Shown piece after piece: positions 24,272 through 35,300 of a DNA stretch of 64,000 bases; position 1 is the first letter of the stretch, and the number at the start of each line of letters is the position of its first letter. Source of the stretch: Halomonas alkalisoli (GTDB lineage: Bacteria > Pseudomonadota > Gammaproteobacteria > Pseudomonadales > Halomonadaceae); the NCBI RefSeq assembly GCF_021412585.1, contig NZ_JAKCMI010000041.1:62001-126000 (forward strand). The letters are read 5' to 3'. The translations under genes and the position numbers were made by a program. Below the pieces are notes generated by a model. It saw only the letters and a list, made by a program, of their open reading frames with translations. It did not search any database and had not been told where the DNA came from.

Positions 24272-26650
24272 CTAGCAGGGGTCGGGCATCAGGTCCTCGA
24301 CGATGGCGCTATTGACCTCGCCGAGGTAAGAATCCAGGGCCGCAAGATAGATCTTGGATTCGGTCGCAAACTTGGCGATTTCGACCCACTGGTCGGCCAG
24401 CTTGCCCAAGGCCCCCTCCGCGGCCGCTGAGGCACCTTCACGCAGGATGCAGCACTGCATGGCGCCAGGGCTGGGTTTGGTCAGGATGCAACTCCAGACC
24501 GCCTGGACCATCTCCACTGCAGAGGCAGCGTTGTCGATGCTGTTCATCAGCACCAGCACCTGCTCTACCATCTGACCGCGACCGTCGGGCCCCATGCCCA
24601 AGGCATCCCCGGTGACCGGATCGAGACGCCACCAGGTGGGTGCCATCCCGGGGTTCTCCGGCATTACCACTACCTGGCCCGACGACAGGGCCATTGCCAT
24701 GGCGCCACGGCTCGCCGCACTCATTTCGGGAAGCTGTGCGATGCTGTCCACCAGCTGCCAGTTCTCTTCCGCTTCCAAGGCCTCGGCGTAGGCCAGGCTG
24801 GTATTGACGCCACGCCCTTGCCCCGGGTGTAGTTCGGCCTCGAGGACCGTATCCAGCACACCCTGGGCAAGGCGAACCCTGATTGCAGGGGCTTCCCCGG
24901 GTAATACCGCCACCCGGTTGTCAATGATGTCCAAGCCTCCCTCGATGGCGACTTCTCCCGCCTGGGGGACCAGGCGCTCGAAGGTAGACAGCAGGTTGAG
25001 GCGCGTCAGGGCCAGCCGCTCCCGGTGCTCACTTCGTCCATGTCGGTGATAAGCCAGAGCAAACAGTTCTGCCGGGTAGGGTGTAAGGCGCTCCATGGCC
25101 AGCCCCATCCGGCCGGGATCGTCGCGACGCACGGCATGCACGGCTCCCAGGGCTGCCATGCGGTTATCCAGCAGCCCCCCCAGCAGACGTGCCGCCGTAT
25201 AGGGGTTCGACCACCAGTGCCCCTGGGCCAGCAGTTCGGTGGTGGAGAGCATGCTCAGTGCCCTGGCCTCTCGCGTGGCTTCGTCGAATACCAGCTCTCC
25301 GATATCACCCTGGCGCTGCTCGGCACCGAGGATATCCATCAGCGGCCGTTGGAAGGTTTCGATTTCCCTTCCGGGGGCGGCAACATGCAGGCGCAGCCAC
25401 ACGGCAGTAAGTTCAGCCGTATCGTCTTCTTCCTGCGCCTGGCGCCCTCCAGTGCCGATACTCCCCAGCACCTGGGCGGCCTCCGAGAATGCCTCGCCCA
25501 CGCCGGTGCCTCCCTCAGGGTCGCCCAGACCTCCATCATCCAGGATGCTGTGCTGCACTACCGGCTCGTCGCCGATCATCAACAGTGGCAGCCACTCCTC
25601 CCGCGAGCTCAGTAGTGCCGGCAGCTCCTCTCTGGAAAAGCGCTCAGAGCCGCCCATAAGGTCCTCAGCAGAGGGCAGCCCCAAGGGCTGAAGATCGAGA
25701 ACCAGGGAGTGCCGCGCTGCCTGGGCCGCCTCGAGCTCCACCTCCAGCGCCGTGCGCTCGCGAAGGCCTCCCGATTCAAGCCGCTCCGCCACCACCTCCA
25801 AGGTCAGTCGGTGTAGCTGCTCGTCAGGGATATCCTCGGTCCACAGGGTCACGATTTCACCCCTGTGGAGGCGCTCACCGACACCTAGCCCGGGCAGCGC
25901 TGGATCCAGGTCCAACCAGTCATCACCCTCACGCACCTGGACCCACCAGTGATCGCTCAAGGCCGCCTGCCACTCATCAAGGTACTGGATGACGTCGCTC
26001 CGGCCGGCCTCCGCCTCCAGCAGGGCCCAGAGCGACCGGGTCTGCTGATCGGTGCGCTGGCGTACGGCGCGCTCCATCGCCTCGCCCTGACGATCAACGC
26101 GTGCCAGCGCCTGGCGCAGTGCTTCACTGGGCATACCCAGCTCATCCGTGGCTCGCCGTAACGTCATCTCGTCCAGGGTCTGCTCCTGGTGCAGCGATTC
26201 GGCCCTCGGTAAGAACCAGTATTCCTCCAACGCCTCGAGCGCCTCCTCTTCCAGGCTGGCACGGGCCAACCTGACCCGATGCCCTGCAGCCTCCAGAAGG
26301 TCATGCAGCAGCAGGGCACGATCCAGGTGGCTGCCCGAGCGATCGATCAGTGCGCCACGACTTCCACGCAGCTTCCCGCTGTAGGGAAGCCAGCGGGTCT
26401 CGTCACGCACCCAGGAATAAAGCGACGCAACCGACCCCCCCAGGTCTTCCTGGCGCGCCGTTATCGACCACGCTTCCTCGGGAAGCCGACCAAGGGCGTC
26501 GGCGGCCCGGGAATAGGTTGCGTTGAGCGCCTGCTCCAGGGCCTGGTAACGATCCGCGGGTGCCCGACACTGGGACTCTGCCCAGGACGGCAGCGACATC
26601 GACAGCCCCAAGGCCAGCAGAAGATAGTGCCAAGGCTTGCAGCAACTCAT
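24272..26650 (-). CDS. Exported transglutaminase-like fold protein, probably lacking the catalytic Cys
   Basis: 792 residues from the ATG at 26650 (GGAGGGG about nine bases upstream). A signal peptide ends near SWAESQC. Residues about 65-135 match a transglutaminase-core pattern (SLYSWVRDETRWLPYSGKLRG then RSGSHLDRALLLHDLLEAAGH), but the position of the active-site Cys is occupied by His. The rest is a long alpha/beta region without recognised domains. The C-terminal segment contains several Cys (CCILREG; DLMPDPC). It sits between the giant VWA gene and the 477-residue gene in the same operon. It is probably a binding or scaffold protein; peptidase activity is unlikely if the Cys loss is real. 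Confidence 0.7.
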   Translation of the reverse strand: MSCCKPWHYLLLALGLSMSLPSWAESQCRAPADRYQALEQALNATYSRAADALGRLPEEAWSITARQEDLGGSVASLYSWVRDETRWLPYSGKLRGSRGALIDRSGSHLDRALLLHDLLEAAGHRVRLARASLEEEALEALEEYWFLPRAESLHQEQTLDEMTLRRATDELGMPSEALRQALARVDRQGEAMERAVRQRTDQQTRSLWALLEAEAGRSDVIQYLDEWQAALSDHWWVQVREGDDWLDLDPALPGLGVGERLHRGEIVTLWTEDIPDEQLHRLTLEVVAERLESGGLRERTALEVELEAAQAARHSLVLDLQPLGLPSAEDLMGGSERFSREELPALLSSREEWLPLLMIGDEPVVQHSILDDGGLGDPEGGTGVGEAFSEAAQVLGSIGTGGRQAQEEDDTAELTAVWLRLHVAAPGREIETFQRPLMDILGAEQRQGDIGELVFDEATREARALSMLSTTELLAQGHWWSNPYTAARLLGGLLDNRMAALGAVHAVRRDDPGRMGLAMERLTPYPAELFALAYHRHGRSEHRERLALTRLNLLSTFERLVPQAGEVAIEGGLDIIDNRVAVLPGEAPAIRVRLAQGVLDTVLEAELHPGQGRGVNTSLAYAEALEAEENWQLVDSIAQLPEMSAASRGAMAMALSSGQVVVMPENPGMAPTWWRLDPVTGDALGMGPDGRGQMVEQVLVLMNSIDNAASAVEMVQAVWSCILTKPSPGAMQCCILREGASAAAEGALGKLADQWVEIAKFATESKIYLAALDSYLGEVNSAIVEDLMPDPC

Positions 26651-26738
26651 GTTCACGGTATCCCCTCCAACTGAATCCTCCTTTCGTCCCGAACGGCGAA
26701 GGATAAACAACGGCCTAACAGGTCAGCCCGCCGAGATA

Positions 26739-29700
26739 TCATGGTGTCAGACGAATCTCACGTGACTGCCTGGGCGAGATATCGAAGGCTTGGCGCCGCT
26801 CCCCGCTCTGGGTCTCCACCACCAGCTCATACTCGCCGACATCCAGCTTGACCGGTTCGCCGTCCACGCGTCCCCGGGCGACCTCGCTCCCATCACTGTC
26901 CAGCACCCGCCAGGTGGCCGCCAACGCCTGGGACAGGCCGGCGATCAGCTCATCGCCGTCGTGACTATCGAAGTACTCACCGCCGCCTTGGGCAGCGAAG
27001 CGCTCGAACTCGGCCTGCAGGACGACCTCATCGATATGGAAGCCGACGATATTGAGGCGCACGTCTACCCCCTCCTCGATCAGGGCCTCCACGGAGGCGG
27101 CCACATCGCCGTCACAGGTCTCCTCACCGTCGGTAAGCATCACCACCAGGCGAGGCTGGTCCTCGTAGCCCGAAAGGTCCTCCAGTACCGCATCGATGGA
27201 GGCCGCCAGCGGGGTGCGCGCCAGGTTGATGGCCTGGATGCCCGATACCACCTCTCGCACCTCGCCATGATTCCCGGGACGGGGCTCGACCAGCAGCTCG
27301 GTCTCGCAGCTATGGGGTTCGGTATGGCCGTAGGCACGCAGCGCAACCGGCACTTGCTCCGGAATGCGCTCATCGAGTACCTGCTGGACGATGCGCCGCG
27401 CCACCTCGATGCGACGACCGCCCTCCATCTGGCGCAGCATGGAGCCCGAGGCATCGAAGATCAGGTGTACTATTCCGCCGGCCACCGCCGGCTGCTCGCC
27501 GCTGACCACCTGGAAGGTGCCGGGCTCTGGAGGTGCCTGGTAACGGGATGTCACCTCCAGGGCAAAGGTCGTGGGCTGACGAACCTCCTGCATGCCGACC
27601 TCGAAGGCCCGCACCAGATCGCGGCGGTCCAGGGTATAGGCATAGCGACCGCCCCCCACATTGGCCCAGCTGCGCATCTGGTTCTGGTACCAGCGTGTCT
27701 CGCTGGCCAGACGCTGCTGTCCATGGGAAATCTCCAGGGTGAAGATGCGCGGCTGTACCCGTTCCAGGTCGTCCCAGACACTGATAGCCCGTCCCATCTG
27801 CTCGGCATCGGTGATCAGGAAGATGACCCTTTCCCGGTCAAGCGCCTCCAGTGCGCGCGTCGCGCCCTGAAGCGCCGGCTCGGCATCGGAGCTCTCGAAG
27901 CGTCCGTCGTAGGCAGCCAGGGTATGGCGCAGAATGCGCGGCTCCCCGCTCCACTCATCGAGCAGCATGGGGCCGCCTAGCGGCATCAGGTTGGCGACTT
28001 CCTGGTCGGGGTCGAGCCCTTCGGCAAAGCGGTTGATGGCCTGCAGAATCGGGGCCTGAAGCGCTTCCAGGCTGCCGCTGGCATCCCACAAGAAGGCGAT
28101 GGCCCGAGCCGGCTCGGTGATGTCCAGGCGATACTCCCCGGGGGGAATGCCAACGGCCTCGCCGCGGCGCCACCCCTCGGGCTCACGCTGCCAGTCGAGA
28201 GACAACGTCTCACCATCGGGCGCTACCAGGCTGGCCTGGATCCTGCCGCGAAGCGTCTCACGCAGCCGCACCACCAGGGTGTTGTGCTCCTCCTCGATCC
28301 TCACCCGATAGCTGCGAGTATCATTCGGCTGCGCCAGGCGTCCGGTGACGGGCTCCTCCAGCCGCCGGGGCGCGTCGGGATGACTGGCGTCGTCGTCCAC
28401 CGCGTCCGGAAGCGCTTCTTCGCTCAACGTCAGCTCATAGGGTCCCGACTGCCCTTCCCGGCCTTGCTCCGGCCAGTAGGCCAGGATCGACTCGCCGCCG
28501 CCCAACGGTTCCGCCTCATGGGCACGGATCTCGGCAGGCAGCCGCCAGCGACGCTCTGCCTGCTCCGGGTCCGGGTCCGGCTCGGGCATCAGCACCTCGA
28601 GGCGCAGATAGCGCGCCCAGACAGGGGTGTCCAGGCTCAGCTCGGCCAGCCCCTGCGCATCGCGCTCTAGGCGCCAGTCAGCCTGATGCTGCCAGGGGCC
28701 AACCGGGCTTTCGGTGCTGGAATAGACCCTTATCGTCTCGATGGACTGACCGCGGTGTTCAGGCGCCTCCTGCCAGCCCAGTTGCCCGAGCCTTGCCGCG
28801 CGCTGCTGCAGGAAGCCGAAGACCAACGATACGCCGCCCGGCTGCCATTCACCGCCCCGCTCCAGACCTCGTCCAAGGCGATCCCCATGGGCGCCATGGC
28901 CCTGGAACGCATTGCGCTCCGGCAGGGTCATCTCGTTGAGGGCGGGAACCTCGGGCCGCGTAGTGATCCAGTGCCCACCGCGACGATCCGCCAGCAGATC
29001 AGGGCGCTGGCGCGCCAGCTCATCAGCGGGCTCGCCCAGCACACGAAGCTGTCCGATGCCGGTGTCATCCAGCCGCCCCGTCTCCCCCCAGAAACCGAGA
29101 GGACGTAGCCCCAGGTAGCGGGCCTGGCGGGAAGACGCCAGGGCGAAGAACTGCTCGCCGTCGGCGGCGTCAAGCTCGAGGGTGGTGACCACCTCCAGGT
29201 CGTCGGGAGTGTCGCCCAGCGACACCTCGAGCTCGCGCCAGCGGTGCTCAGGAGGCTGACCCGAACGCTGGTTGATCACCAGCATCTCGACGTCGCCGCC
29301 GTCGCCGGCCAGGCGCAGGGGGGGCAGGGCCTCCCCCGGCTCGCCGCGATAGCGGAGATGGCTGCCCATCGAGCTCATGCCGTCGATCAGGTGCACCAGC
29401 CGGGGCTCGGAAGCCACGCGATGGGTACCCCAGCCGCTGGTGGCATCATCAATGATCGGCTCCCCGCTGTCGGGGTCTTCGAAGTAGGCACCGAGGCCCC
29501 ACCAAGCCAGGTCCACCAGTCCTTGAGCCCGATCGCGCAGGGTCGCGTCCCCCGGGCTGACGCCGGCCTCGGCATCGGCGCTGCCGACAGCGAGGGTCGC
29601 CTCGAGCGTCTGGCCCGCAAGGCCGATGAAGAGTGACACCGGCGCCTCGTCATCCAGCCCGGTCGGCAGCGTCCAGGTCGGGGCCAGAATGACCTCCTCG

Positions 29701-32345
29701 CCGGGTTCCAATGTGAGGGTGTCGGGCAGCGCGTCAATGCGCCAGCCGGCATGGCTGGCATGGGCCTCGAGCGGCAGGGTCACCGGCGCCTCGGCGCCGT
29801 TGCTCAGCACCAGTCGGCTCTCCAACCGCTGGGGAGCGTCATGCCAGGCGGTCAGGGGGCCGTCTGCCTCGAAGCGGGCTTCGATGGCATCACTGCGCCT
29901 CTGCGATTCGGCCTGTCGTTCTGCGAGCAGGGGATCCTCGAGGATCAGGTCGATATGCCCCAGGCGCGCACGGCTCGCCCGCAGGTAGACCCTTGCCCGT
30001 GCCGGAACCTGCATCGCCACGGCTTCGGCGTCGTCACGCTGCGTCTCGACCTCCCGTGTGGGTAGCGCCTCACCCTGCTCATCGATCAGCTCGACCTGGG
30101 CGCGACTCAGGCGATTGTCCCCCAGCCGCTTGATTCGCACTTCCCTGGGGCTGTCGCCCACCGGGAGACGGAACCACTGGTAGTCGTTACCCAATCCGCT
30201 GTGGGGAAGCTCAATGCGACCGTCAGGTGGCGGTTCGGCGGCCAGTTCCTGGCGCGTCGCCATGGCATGCCCCGCCATCGGTTCCCAGGGCGCTTGTAAG
30301 TCCAGCCGGACTCGATAAGGACCGGCTGGCTCCCGATCTCCCAGCCAGAGATAATAGTTGCCGGCCGGCAGCCGACCGGTGAGTATCAGCGGCGATGTAT
30401 CCAGTGCGCGACGTGGATGCACGGAGGCAATACGCTCTTCGTCCCGGTAGAGAATGGGCTGAACACGCCCGGCATCGGGCGGGGTAATCTTCAGCCGTAT
30501 ACGGTTGTCGCCTGGCAGGGTGAACCGATACCAGTCCTCGTCGGAGGCGTCGTGAAGATCGCCACGCATGACCTCTCCGAAAGTCAGCGCATTGGCCTGG
30601 CTGCGGGTGTCATTGGGCTCGCGCTCCCAGCCTTCTTCATCGGCCTCCAGACGCTCGGCAAGGATTCGATAGTCACTGTCGCTCCCGGAGAGCTCCAGGT
30701 AATAGGTGCCCGCCATCAGTTCGAGACGAGAAAAACCAAGGCCTTCCTTTTCACCTACAGGCCCGTAGGCTTGGGACCTGGCGAAATGGGAGCGCCCCGA
30801 ATGGCCGGCCTGGTAGAGGCGAAGGTCATCCAGGTCATCGCCACTGGCCACAATGCGCCACACCTGATCAGAGCGCGGCACATCGAGCCGGAAAACCCCC
30901 TTTCGCGGGCCATTGAAGGTGCCCTGTAATTCTTGCTCTGGCGATAAGGCGGTTGCCACCTCGCGGCTGTCGTTGGGCTCCGCCACTTCCTGTGGAGTGG
31001 GCCGAGGAACGGATCGGCGAATCACCTCCACCGCGACGCCAGCCTCCTCCGTCTGCTGCGACGGCGTCAGCGCCAGGTAGTGACGGCCAGGGTCGAGACG
31101 TAGCCGATCGAAGAGTGCCTCCCGCGGGCCCGTGCGGCAGATCGCCTCCTGACCCAGGGCGTCCGCCAGGCACGCTTCGATCGGCGGATCCTCCGGGCCA
31201 AGCAGATCCAGCGCCCAGCCCTGCCCTTGAGCCTCTTCATCGTTGAGCTCAAAGGCCAGGTAGCTACGCTGACCGGGCAGCAGCTCAAGCACTTGAGTGG
31301 CCTGGGCGGGCAGAGCCAGGGCGTCTTCCCGTGTCGCTGCCACCGGCTCAGGCGCCGGCTCCGGAAGGGCCTCGCCCGGCTCGAGGCGCACCCGCACCCG
31401 GCCGATGGCCTCACCTTCCTCATCACGCGCCAGGGCCAGTGCGGCGCCTTCTTCCAGGGCCAGCTGGTCCCATTGTTGCTTCATCGGCAGAGGCCCCGTG
31501 GACGCCACCAGGGGCTCGTCCGATGCATCCACCGGCTGCGCCATTACCGCATGGCCAAGTTCGGTCAGCAGGGAGAGCCGCCAGAGCCGGGCGTCGTTCT
31601 CATCGAGCTCAAGGGGGAGCTGCAGGCGCGATGCATTGAGCTGATAGAACCAGTCGCGGCCCGGGCCAATGACCAGGGCGTCGGCATTCGATGGAGCCTC
31701 TGCCGTGCCATGAAGGGTGATCTCATCGGCAGGCTCGACGGTGAGCTGATATTCGCCCTGCCCTCCGTGCGTCTCGACCTCGATCCGATAGTCGCCATGG
31801 GACACCAGCAGGGAGGTCACGCGATCACCGGCGGTATCGGGCGTGGCCTCAAGGGTCAGCAGCGGCTCGTCGGTCGCGCGCCCCTCAGCGGCAGCAGGGC
31901 CTGAAGCATGCGACGCGTCGTCCGACGCCTCATCGGCGGTGCCAAATGTCGACGTTGCCGGCGCCTCGCCAAACGTCGTGACACCCTGCGGTTCCCCTTG
32001 CCCTGCCGAAGCCTGGTCAGCGTGCAGGCTTACCCGCAATCGCTCAGCGGTGGTGGCGCGCAGCGATATCTGCCACAGGTAACCCACCTCACGGTCATCG
32101 ATCGACCAGGTGAAGGCGTGCCGCTCCCCCTCGGCCAGCTCTCCCAGGACACGGGCTGCCCCGCGAAAGCCCTGGGAAGGCGGCATGCCCTCAGCCAGGG
32201 GTTCGGCCACCAGGGTTCGGGGGTAAGCGTAGGCCGACGCACCGTTTACCAGTGCCGCCAGCAGCACCACAGCCAGCAGGCTGATCATTGCCATTCCGCC
32301 CCTGAGGCACCTGTTGCCGTCACGACAAGCTGTCGTCATCGCCAT
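26739..32345 (-). CDS. Giant exported protein with two VWA domains (paralogue 2)
   Basis: 1,868 residues from the ATG at 32345 (GGAG at a good distance; a TTG at 32363 overlapping the previous stop is the alternative). A signal peptide is followed by repeated beta modules opening with EPNDS/EPNDT (pre-peptidase C-terminal-like), a NEW3-like segment near residue 870, and discoidin-like modules (LEVSLGDTPDDLEVVTTLEL region). Next come VWA 1 with MIDAS FLWDASGSL (about residue 1418) and VWA 2 with IFDASGSML (about 1632). A short beta domain closes the protein; no membrane anchor is seen. It is paralogous along its length to the upstream 1,800-residue protein, with the VWA 2 region nearly identical. 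Confidence 0.85.
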   Translation of the reverse strand: MAMTTACRDGNRCLRGGMAMISLLAVVLLAALVNGASAYAYPRTLVAEPLAEGMPPSQGFRGAARVLGELAEGERHAFTWSIDDREVGYLWQISLRATTAERLRVSLHADQASAGQGEPQGVTTFGEAPATSTFGTADEASDDASHASGPAAAEGRATDEPLLTLEATPDTAGDRVTSLLVSHGDYRIEVETHGGQGEYQLTVEPADEITLHGTAEAPSNADALVIGPGRDWFYQLNASRLQLPLELDENDARLWRLSLLTELGHAVMAQPVDASDEPLVASTGPLPMKQQWDQLALEEGAALALARDEEGEAIGRVRVRLEPGEALPEPAPEPVAATREDALALPAQATQVLELLPGQRSYLAFELNDEEAQGQGWALDLLGPEDPPIEACLADALGQEAICRTGPREALFDRLRLDPGRHYLALTPSQQTEEAGVAVEVIRRSVPRPTPQEVAEPNDSREVATALSPEQELQGTFNGPRKGVFRLDVPRSDQVWRIVASGDDLDDLRLYQAGHSGRSHFARSQAYGPVGEKEGLGFSRLELMAGTYYLELSGSDSDYRILAERLEADEEGWEREPNDTRSQANALTFGEVMRGDLHDASDEDWYRFTLPGDNRIRLKITPPDAGRVQPILYRDEERIASVHPRRALDTSPLILTGRLPAGNYYLWLGDREPAGPYRVRLDLQAPWEPMAGHAMATRQELAAEPPPDGRIELPHSGLGNDYQWFRLPVGDSPREVRIKRLGDNRLSRAQVELIDEQGEALPTREVETQRDDAEAVAMQVPARARVYLRASRARLGHIDLILEDPLLAERQAESQRRSDAIEARFEADGPLTAWHDAPQRLESRLVLSNGAEAPVTLPLEAHASHAGWRIDALPDTLTLEPGEEVILAPTWTLPTGLDDEAPVSLFIGLAGQTLEATLAVGSADAEAGVSPGDATLRDRAQGLVDLAWWGLGAYFEDPDSGEPIIDDATSGWGTHRVASEPRLVHLIDGMSSMGSHLRYRGEPGEALPPLRLAGDGGDVEMLVINQRSGQPPEHRWRELEVSLGDTPDDLEVVTTLELDAADGEQFFALASSRQARYLGLRPLGFWGETGRLDDTGIGQLRVLGEPADELARQRPDLLADRRGGHWITTRPEVPALNEMTLPERNAFQGHGAHGDRLGRGLERGGEWQPGGVSLVFGFLQQRAARLGQLGWQEAPEHRGQSIETIRVYSSTESPVGPWQHQADWRLERDAQGLAELSLDTPVWARYLRLEVLMPEPDPDPEQAERRWRLPAEIRAHEAEPLGGGESILAYWPEQGREGQSGPYELTLSEEALPDAVDDDASHPDAPRRLEEPVTGRLAQPNDTRSYRVRIEEEHNTLVVRLRETLRGRIQASLVAPDGETLSLDWQREPEGWRRGEAVGIPPGEYRLDITEPARAIAFLWDASGSLEALQAPILQAINRFAEGLDPDQEVANLMPLGGPMLLDEWSGEPRILRHTLAAYDGRFESSDAEPALQGATRALEALDRERVIFLITDAEQMGRAISVWDDLERVQPRIFTLEISHGQQRLASETRWYQNQMRSWANVGGGRYAYTLDRRDLVRAFEVGMQEVRQPTTFALEVTSRYQAPPEPGTFQVVSGEQPAVAGGIVHLIFDASGSMLRQMEGGRRIEVARRIVQQVLDERIPEQVPVALRAYGHTEPHSCETELLVEPRPGNHGEVREVVSGIQAINLARTPLAASIDAVLEDLSGYEDQPRLVVMLTDGEETCDGDVAASVEALIEEGVDVRLNIVGFHIDEVVLQAEFERFAAQGGGEYFDSHDGDELIAGLSQALAATWRVLDSDGSEVARGRVDGEPVKLDVGEYELVVETQSGERRQAFDISPRQSREIRLTP

Positions 32346-32359
32346 TTCCTGCTCCCGGA

Positions 32360-35300
32360 TCAAAGTCCCAGCTCGACGGACTGGCTCGGTGCCACTTTGA
32401 AGGTCTTGCTCCGCTCACCCTCCTGGGTCTCCACCACCAGCTCGTACTGACCCACGTCCAGTTCGACGGGGGCGTCGTCCACCCGCCCCCGGGCAACTTC
32501 GTCGCCCGCGCTGTCCAGCACTCGCCAGGTGGCCGCCAAGGCCTGGGACAGGCCGGCAATCAGCTCATCGCCGTCGTGGCTATCGAAGTACTCGCCGCCG
32601 CCACGGGCGGCAAAACGCTCAAACTCGGCCTGAAGGCCGATCTCGTCGATATGGAAGCCGACGATATTGAGGCGCACGTCCACCCCCTCCTCGACCAGGG
32701 CCTCCACGGAGGCGGCCACATCGCCGTCACAGGTCTCCTCACCGTCGGTAAGCATCACCACCAGGCGAGGCTGATCCGCGAAATCGGAAAGGTCATCGAG
32801 TACGGCATCCAGCGAGGCGGCCAACGGCGTACGTGCCAGGTTGATGGCCCGGATACCTGACACCACTTCGCGCACCTCGTCGTGGTTGTCCGCACGGGGC
32901 TCGACCAGCAGCTCGGTTTCGCAGCTGTGGGGTTCGGTATGGCCGTAGGCGCGTAGCGCCATAGGCACCTCATCGGGAATCCGCTCATCCAGGGTCTGCT
33001 GGACGATGCGCCGCGCCACCTCGATGCGCCGTCCGCCCTCCATCTGGCGCAGCATGGAGCCCGAGGCATCGAAGATCAGGTGCACCACGCCGCCGGCCAC
33101 CGCCGGCTGTTCGGGGTTGGCGCTGACCACCCGCAGGCTGCCGGGCTCGGGTGGCTCCTGATAGCGCCGCTCCACCGCCAGCGCGAACTCGCTGGGCTGG
33201 CGCAGCTCACGCATGCCCGCCTCGAAGCCGCGAATCAGGTCGGTACGATCCACGGTATAGCGATAGCGCCCATCGGCGATCTGGGCCCAGCTAAGCATCT
33301 GGTTCTGGTACCAGCGATTCACCTCGGTGTCCCGGCTGGAACCATGGGTGATCTCCAGGGTGAAGACCCGCGGGCGAACCCGGGCCAGGGTCTCCCAGGA
33401 CTCCAGGTCGCGATCGGTCTGCTCGGCATCGGTAATCAGGAAGATCGCCCGCTGTCCCTCCCGCTGGGCCAGGGCACGGCTGGCCAGTTCGAGGGCCGGC
33501 TCCGAATTCGAGCTATTGAAGTCGTCGTCATAGGCGGCGAGGGTCTGGGCAACCTGGGAAGGGTGGTCAGCCCAGCCATTGATCAGCAGTGGGCCTCCCA
33601 GGGGCAGCATGTTGAATACCTCCTTGCCGGGCTCCAACCCCTCGGCGAAGCGGTTTAGTGCCTGGTAGATCGCCGGCTGGTGCTCGGAAATACTGCCGCT
33701 GCCATCCCACAGGAAGACGATGGAGCGCGGCGGCTCGCTGACCGTGAGGCGATAATCGCCAGCAGGGATATCCACCGCCTCGGCCTGGCGGCGCCCCCCA
33801 CCGACCGATGACCAGTCGAGAGGCACCGCTTCACCATCGGCATTGCTGAGGGTGGCCACGAGGCGATCCCGAGCCGGCTCCTCAAGCTCGAATGCCAGGG
33901 TATTGTCCGGTGCATCAAGGCTCACCCGATAATGACGGGTATCCCCCGGCTCATCGACCCGTCCCACCACTCGCTCCGCCAGGGAATAGGGGGACTCGGC
34001 GTGGCTATCGGGATCCTCGATCTCTCGAACCCTGAGGCCGTCACCGCCCTGCTCCGCTTCCAGCGGACCGCGGGGCTTGTCCAGTCCCCAGTGGCCGAGA
34101 ATCGAACGACTGCTGCCCAGGGCATCGGCCTCGAAGGCCTGCAGGGCCTCGGGAATCCGCCAGCTGGCTCGCCGCTCGCCCTCGGGCACGGCGGGCTCGT
34201 CGAACACCAGGCGCAGGTAGCGAACCCGTGGCGCGTCAGGCAGCGAGAGAATTGCCAAACCCTCACCGTCACGCTCCAGGGCCCAGTCGGCCCGGTGCTC
34301 CCAGGGGCCCGCCGGTGACTCGAGGGAGCTGTATACCGAGACCTCTTCCACCGGCAGGCCGTCCCAGTCGAGGTTCTCGACCCAGCGTAGCTCGTCGATC
34401 CGCGCCGCCCGATGCTGGAGGAAGGCGAAGACCATCTCGATGCGCTCGTCACTGATACGCTGCCCCCGGCGCACACGTCGCTCGCCGGTGACGCTGCGAT
34501 GGGTGTGCCGCTGCCCCTGGAAACCGTACAGGCGGTCGATATCCGGCAGGGTGTATAGCCAGTGTCCGCCCAGGTCACGGTCCAGCAGGTCGTGGCGCCG
34601 CTCGGCCAGCTCTCCGAAAGGCTCCCCAAGGACCCGCAGCTCGCCGCTGCCATGGCGGGAACGCCGGCGCTCGTCCTCTTCGAGGAAGATCGCCAGAGGG
34701 CGCAGCCGTACGTAGCGTGCTTCGACCGGGGCGTCGAGCAGGAAAAACTGCTCGCCGTCTCGACTGTCCAGCTCGACGGTCATCCGGGTGTTCAGCGCAT
34801 CCCGGGACTCGCCCAGGGCGATCTCGACCTCCCGCCACCGGTAGCTGTGATCGTGCAGGGAGCGCTGATTGAAGGCCAGGCCATGCACCGTGCCTCCCTC
34901 ACCGGCCAGGCGGATCGGCGGCAAGGCCTCCCCCGGGTCGGCATCGACCTCGATGGAGCTGGCGGCGCTGGCCATACCGTCAATCAGGAAGCGTGCCGAG
35001 CCTCCGCGCCGCTGGGGCAGGCCATCGATGGGCTCGCCGCTATCGGCATCGACAAAGTGCGCCCCCAGGGCACTCCAGGCCAGGTCGACCATTCCATCGA
35101 GCGCCTCGGGGACGGGGGGTGCTGGTTGCGGGTCCAGGGCCGCTGCCGAGGGATCCAGCTCCAGGTCACGGCGCGCCGTATGCTCGCCCACCGCCACGAA
35201 GAGCGATGATGGATCGCTCTCCAGCATCTCGGACGGCAGCGTCCAGGTCAGGGGTACTTCACGACGCTCCCCGGGGGCCAGGGAGAGTGACTCGGGCAGT

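Noticed and set aside
26688..26710. CCCGAACGGCG before the transglutaminase-like gene as a fifth operator box
   Set aside because: It lacks the AAACGAACGGGG core and has no -10-like hexamer at the right distance.
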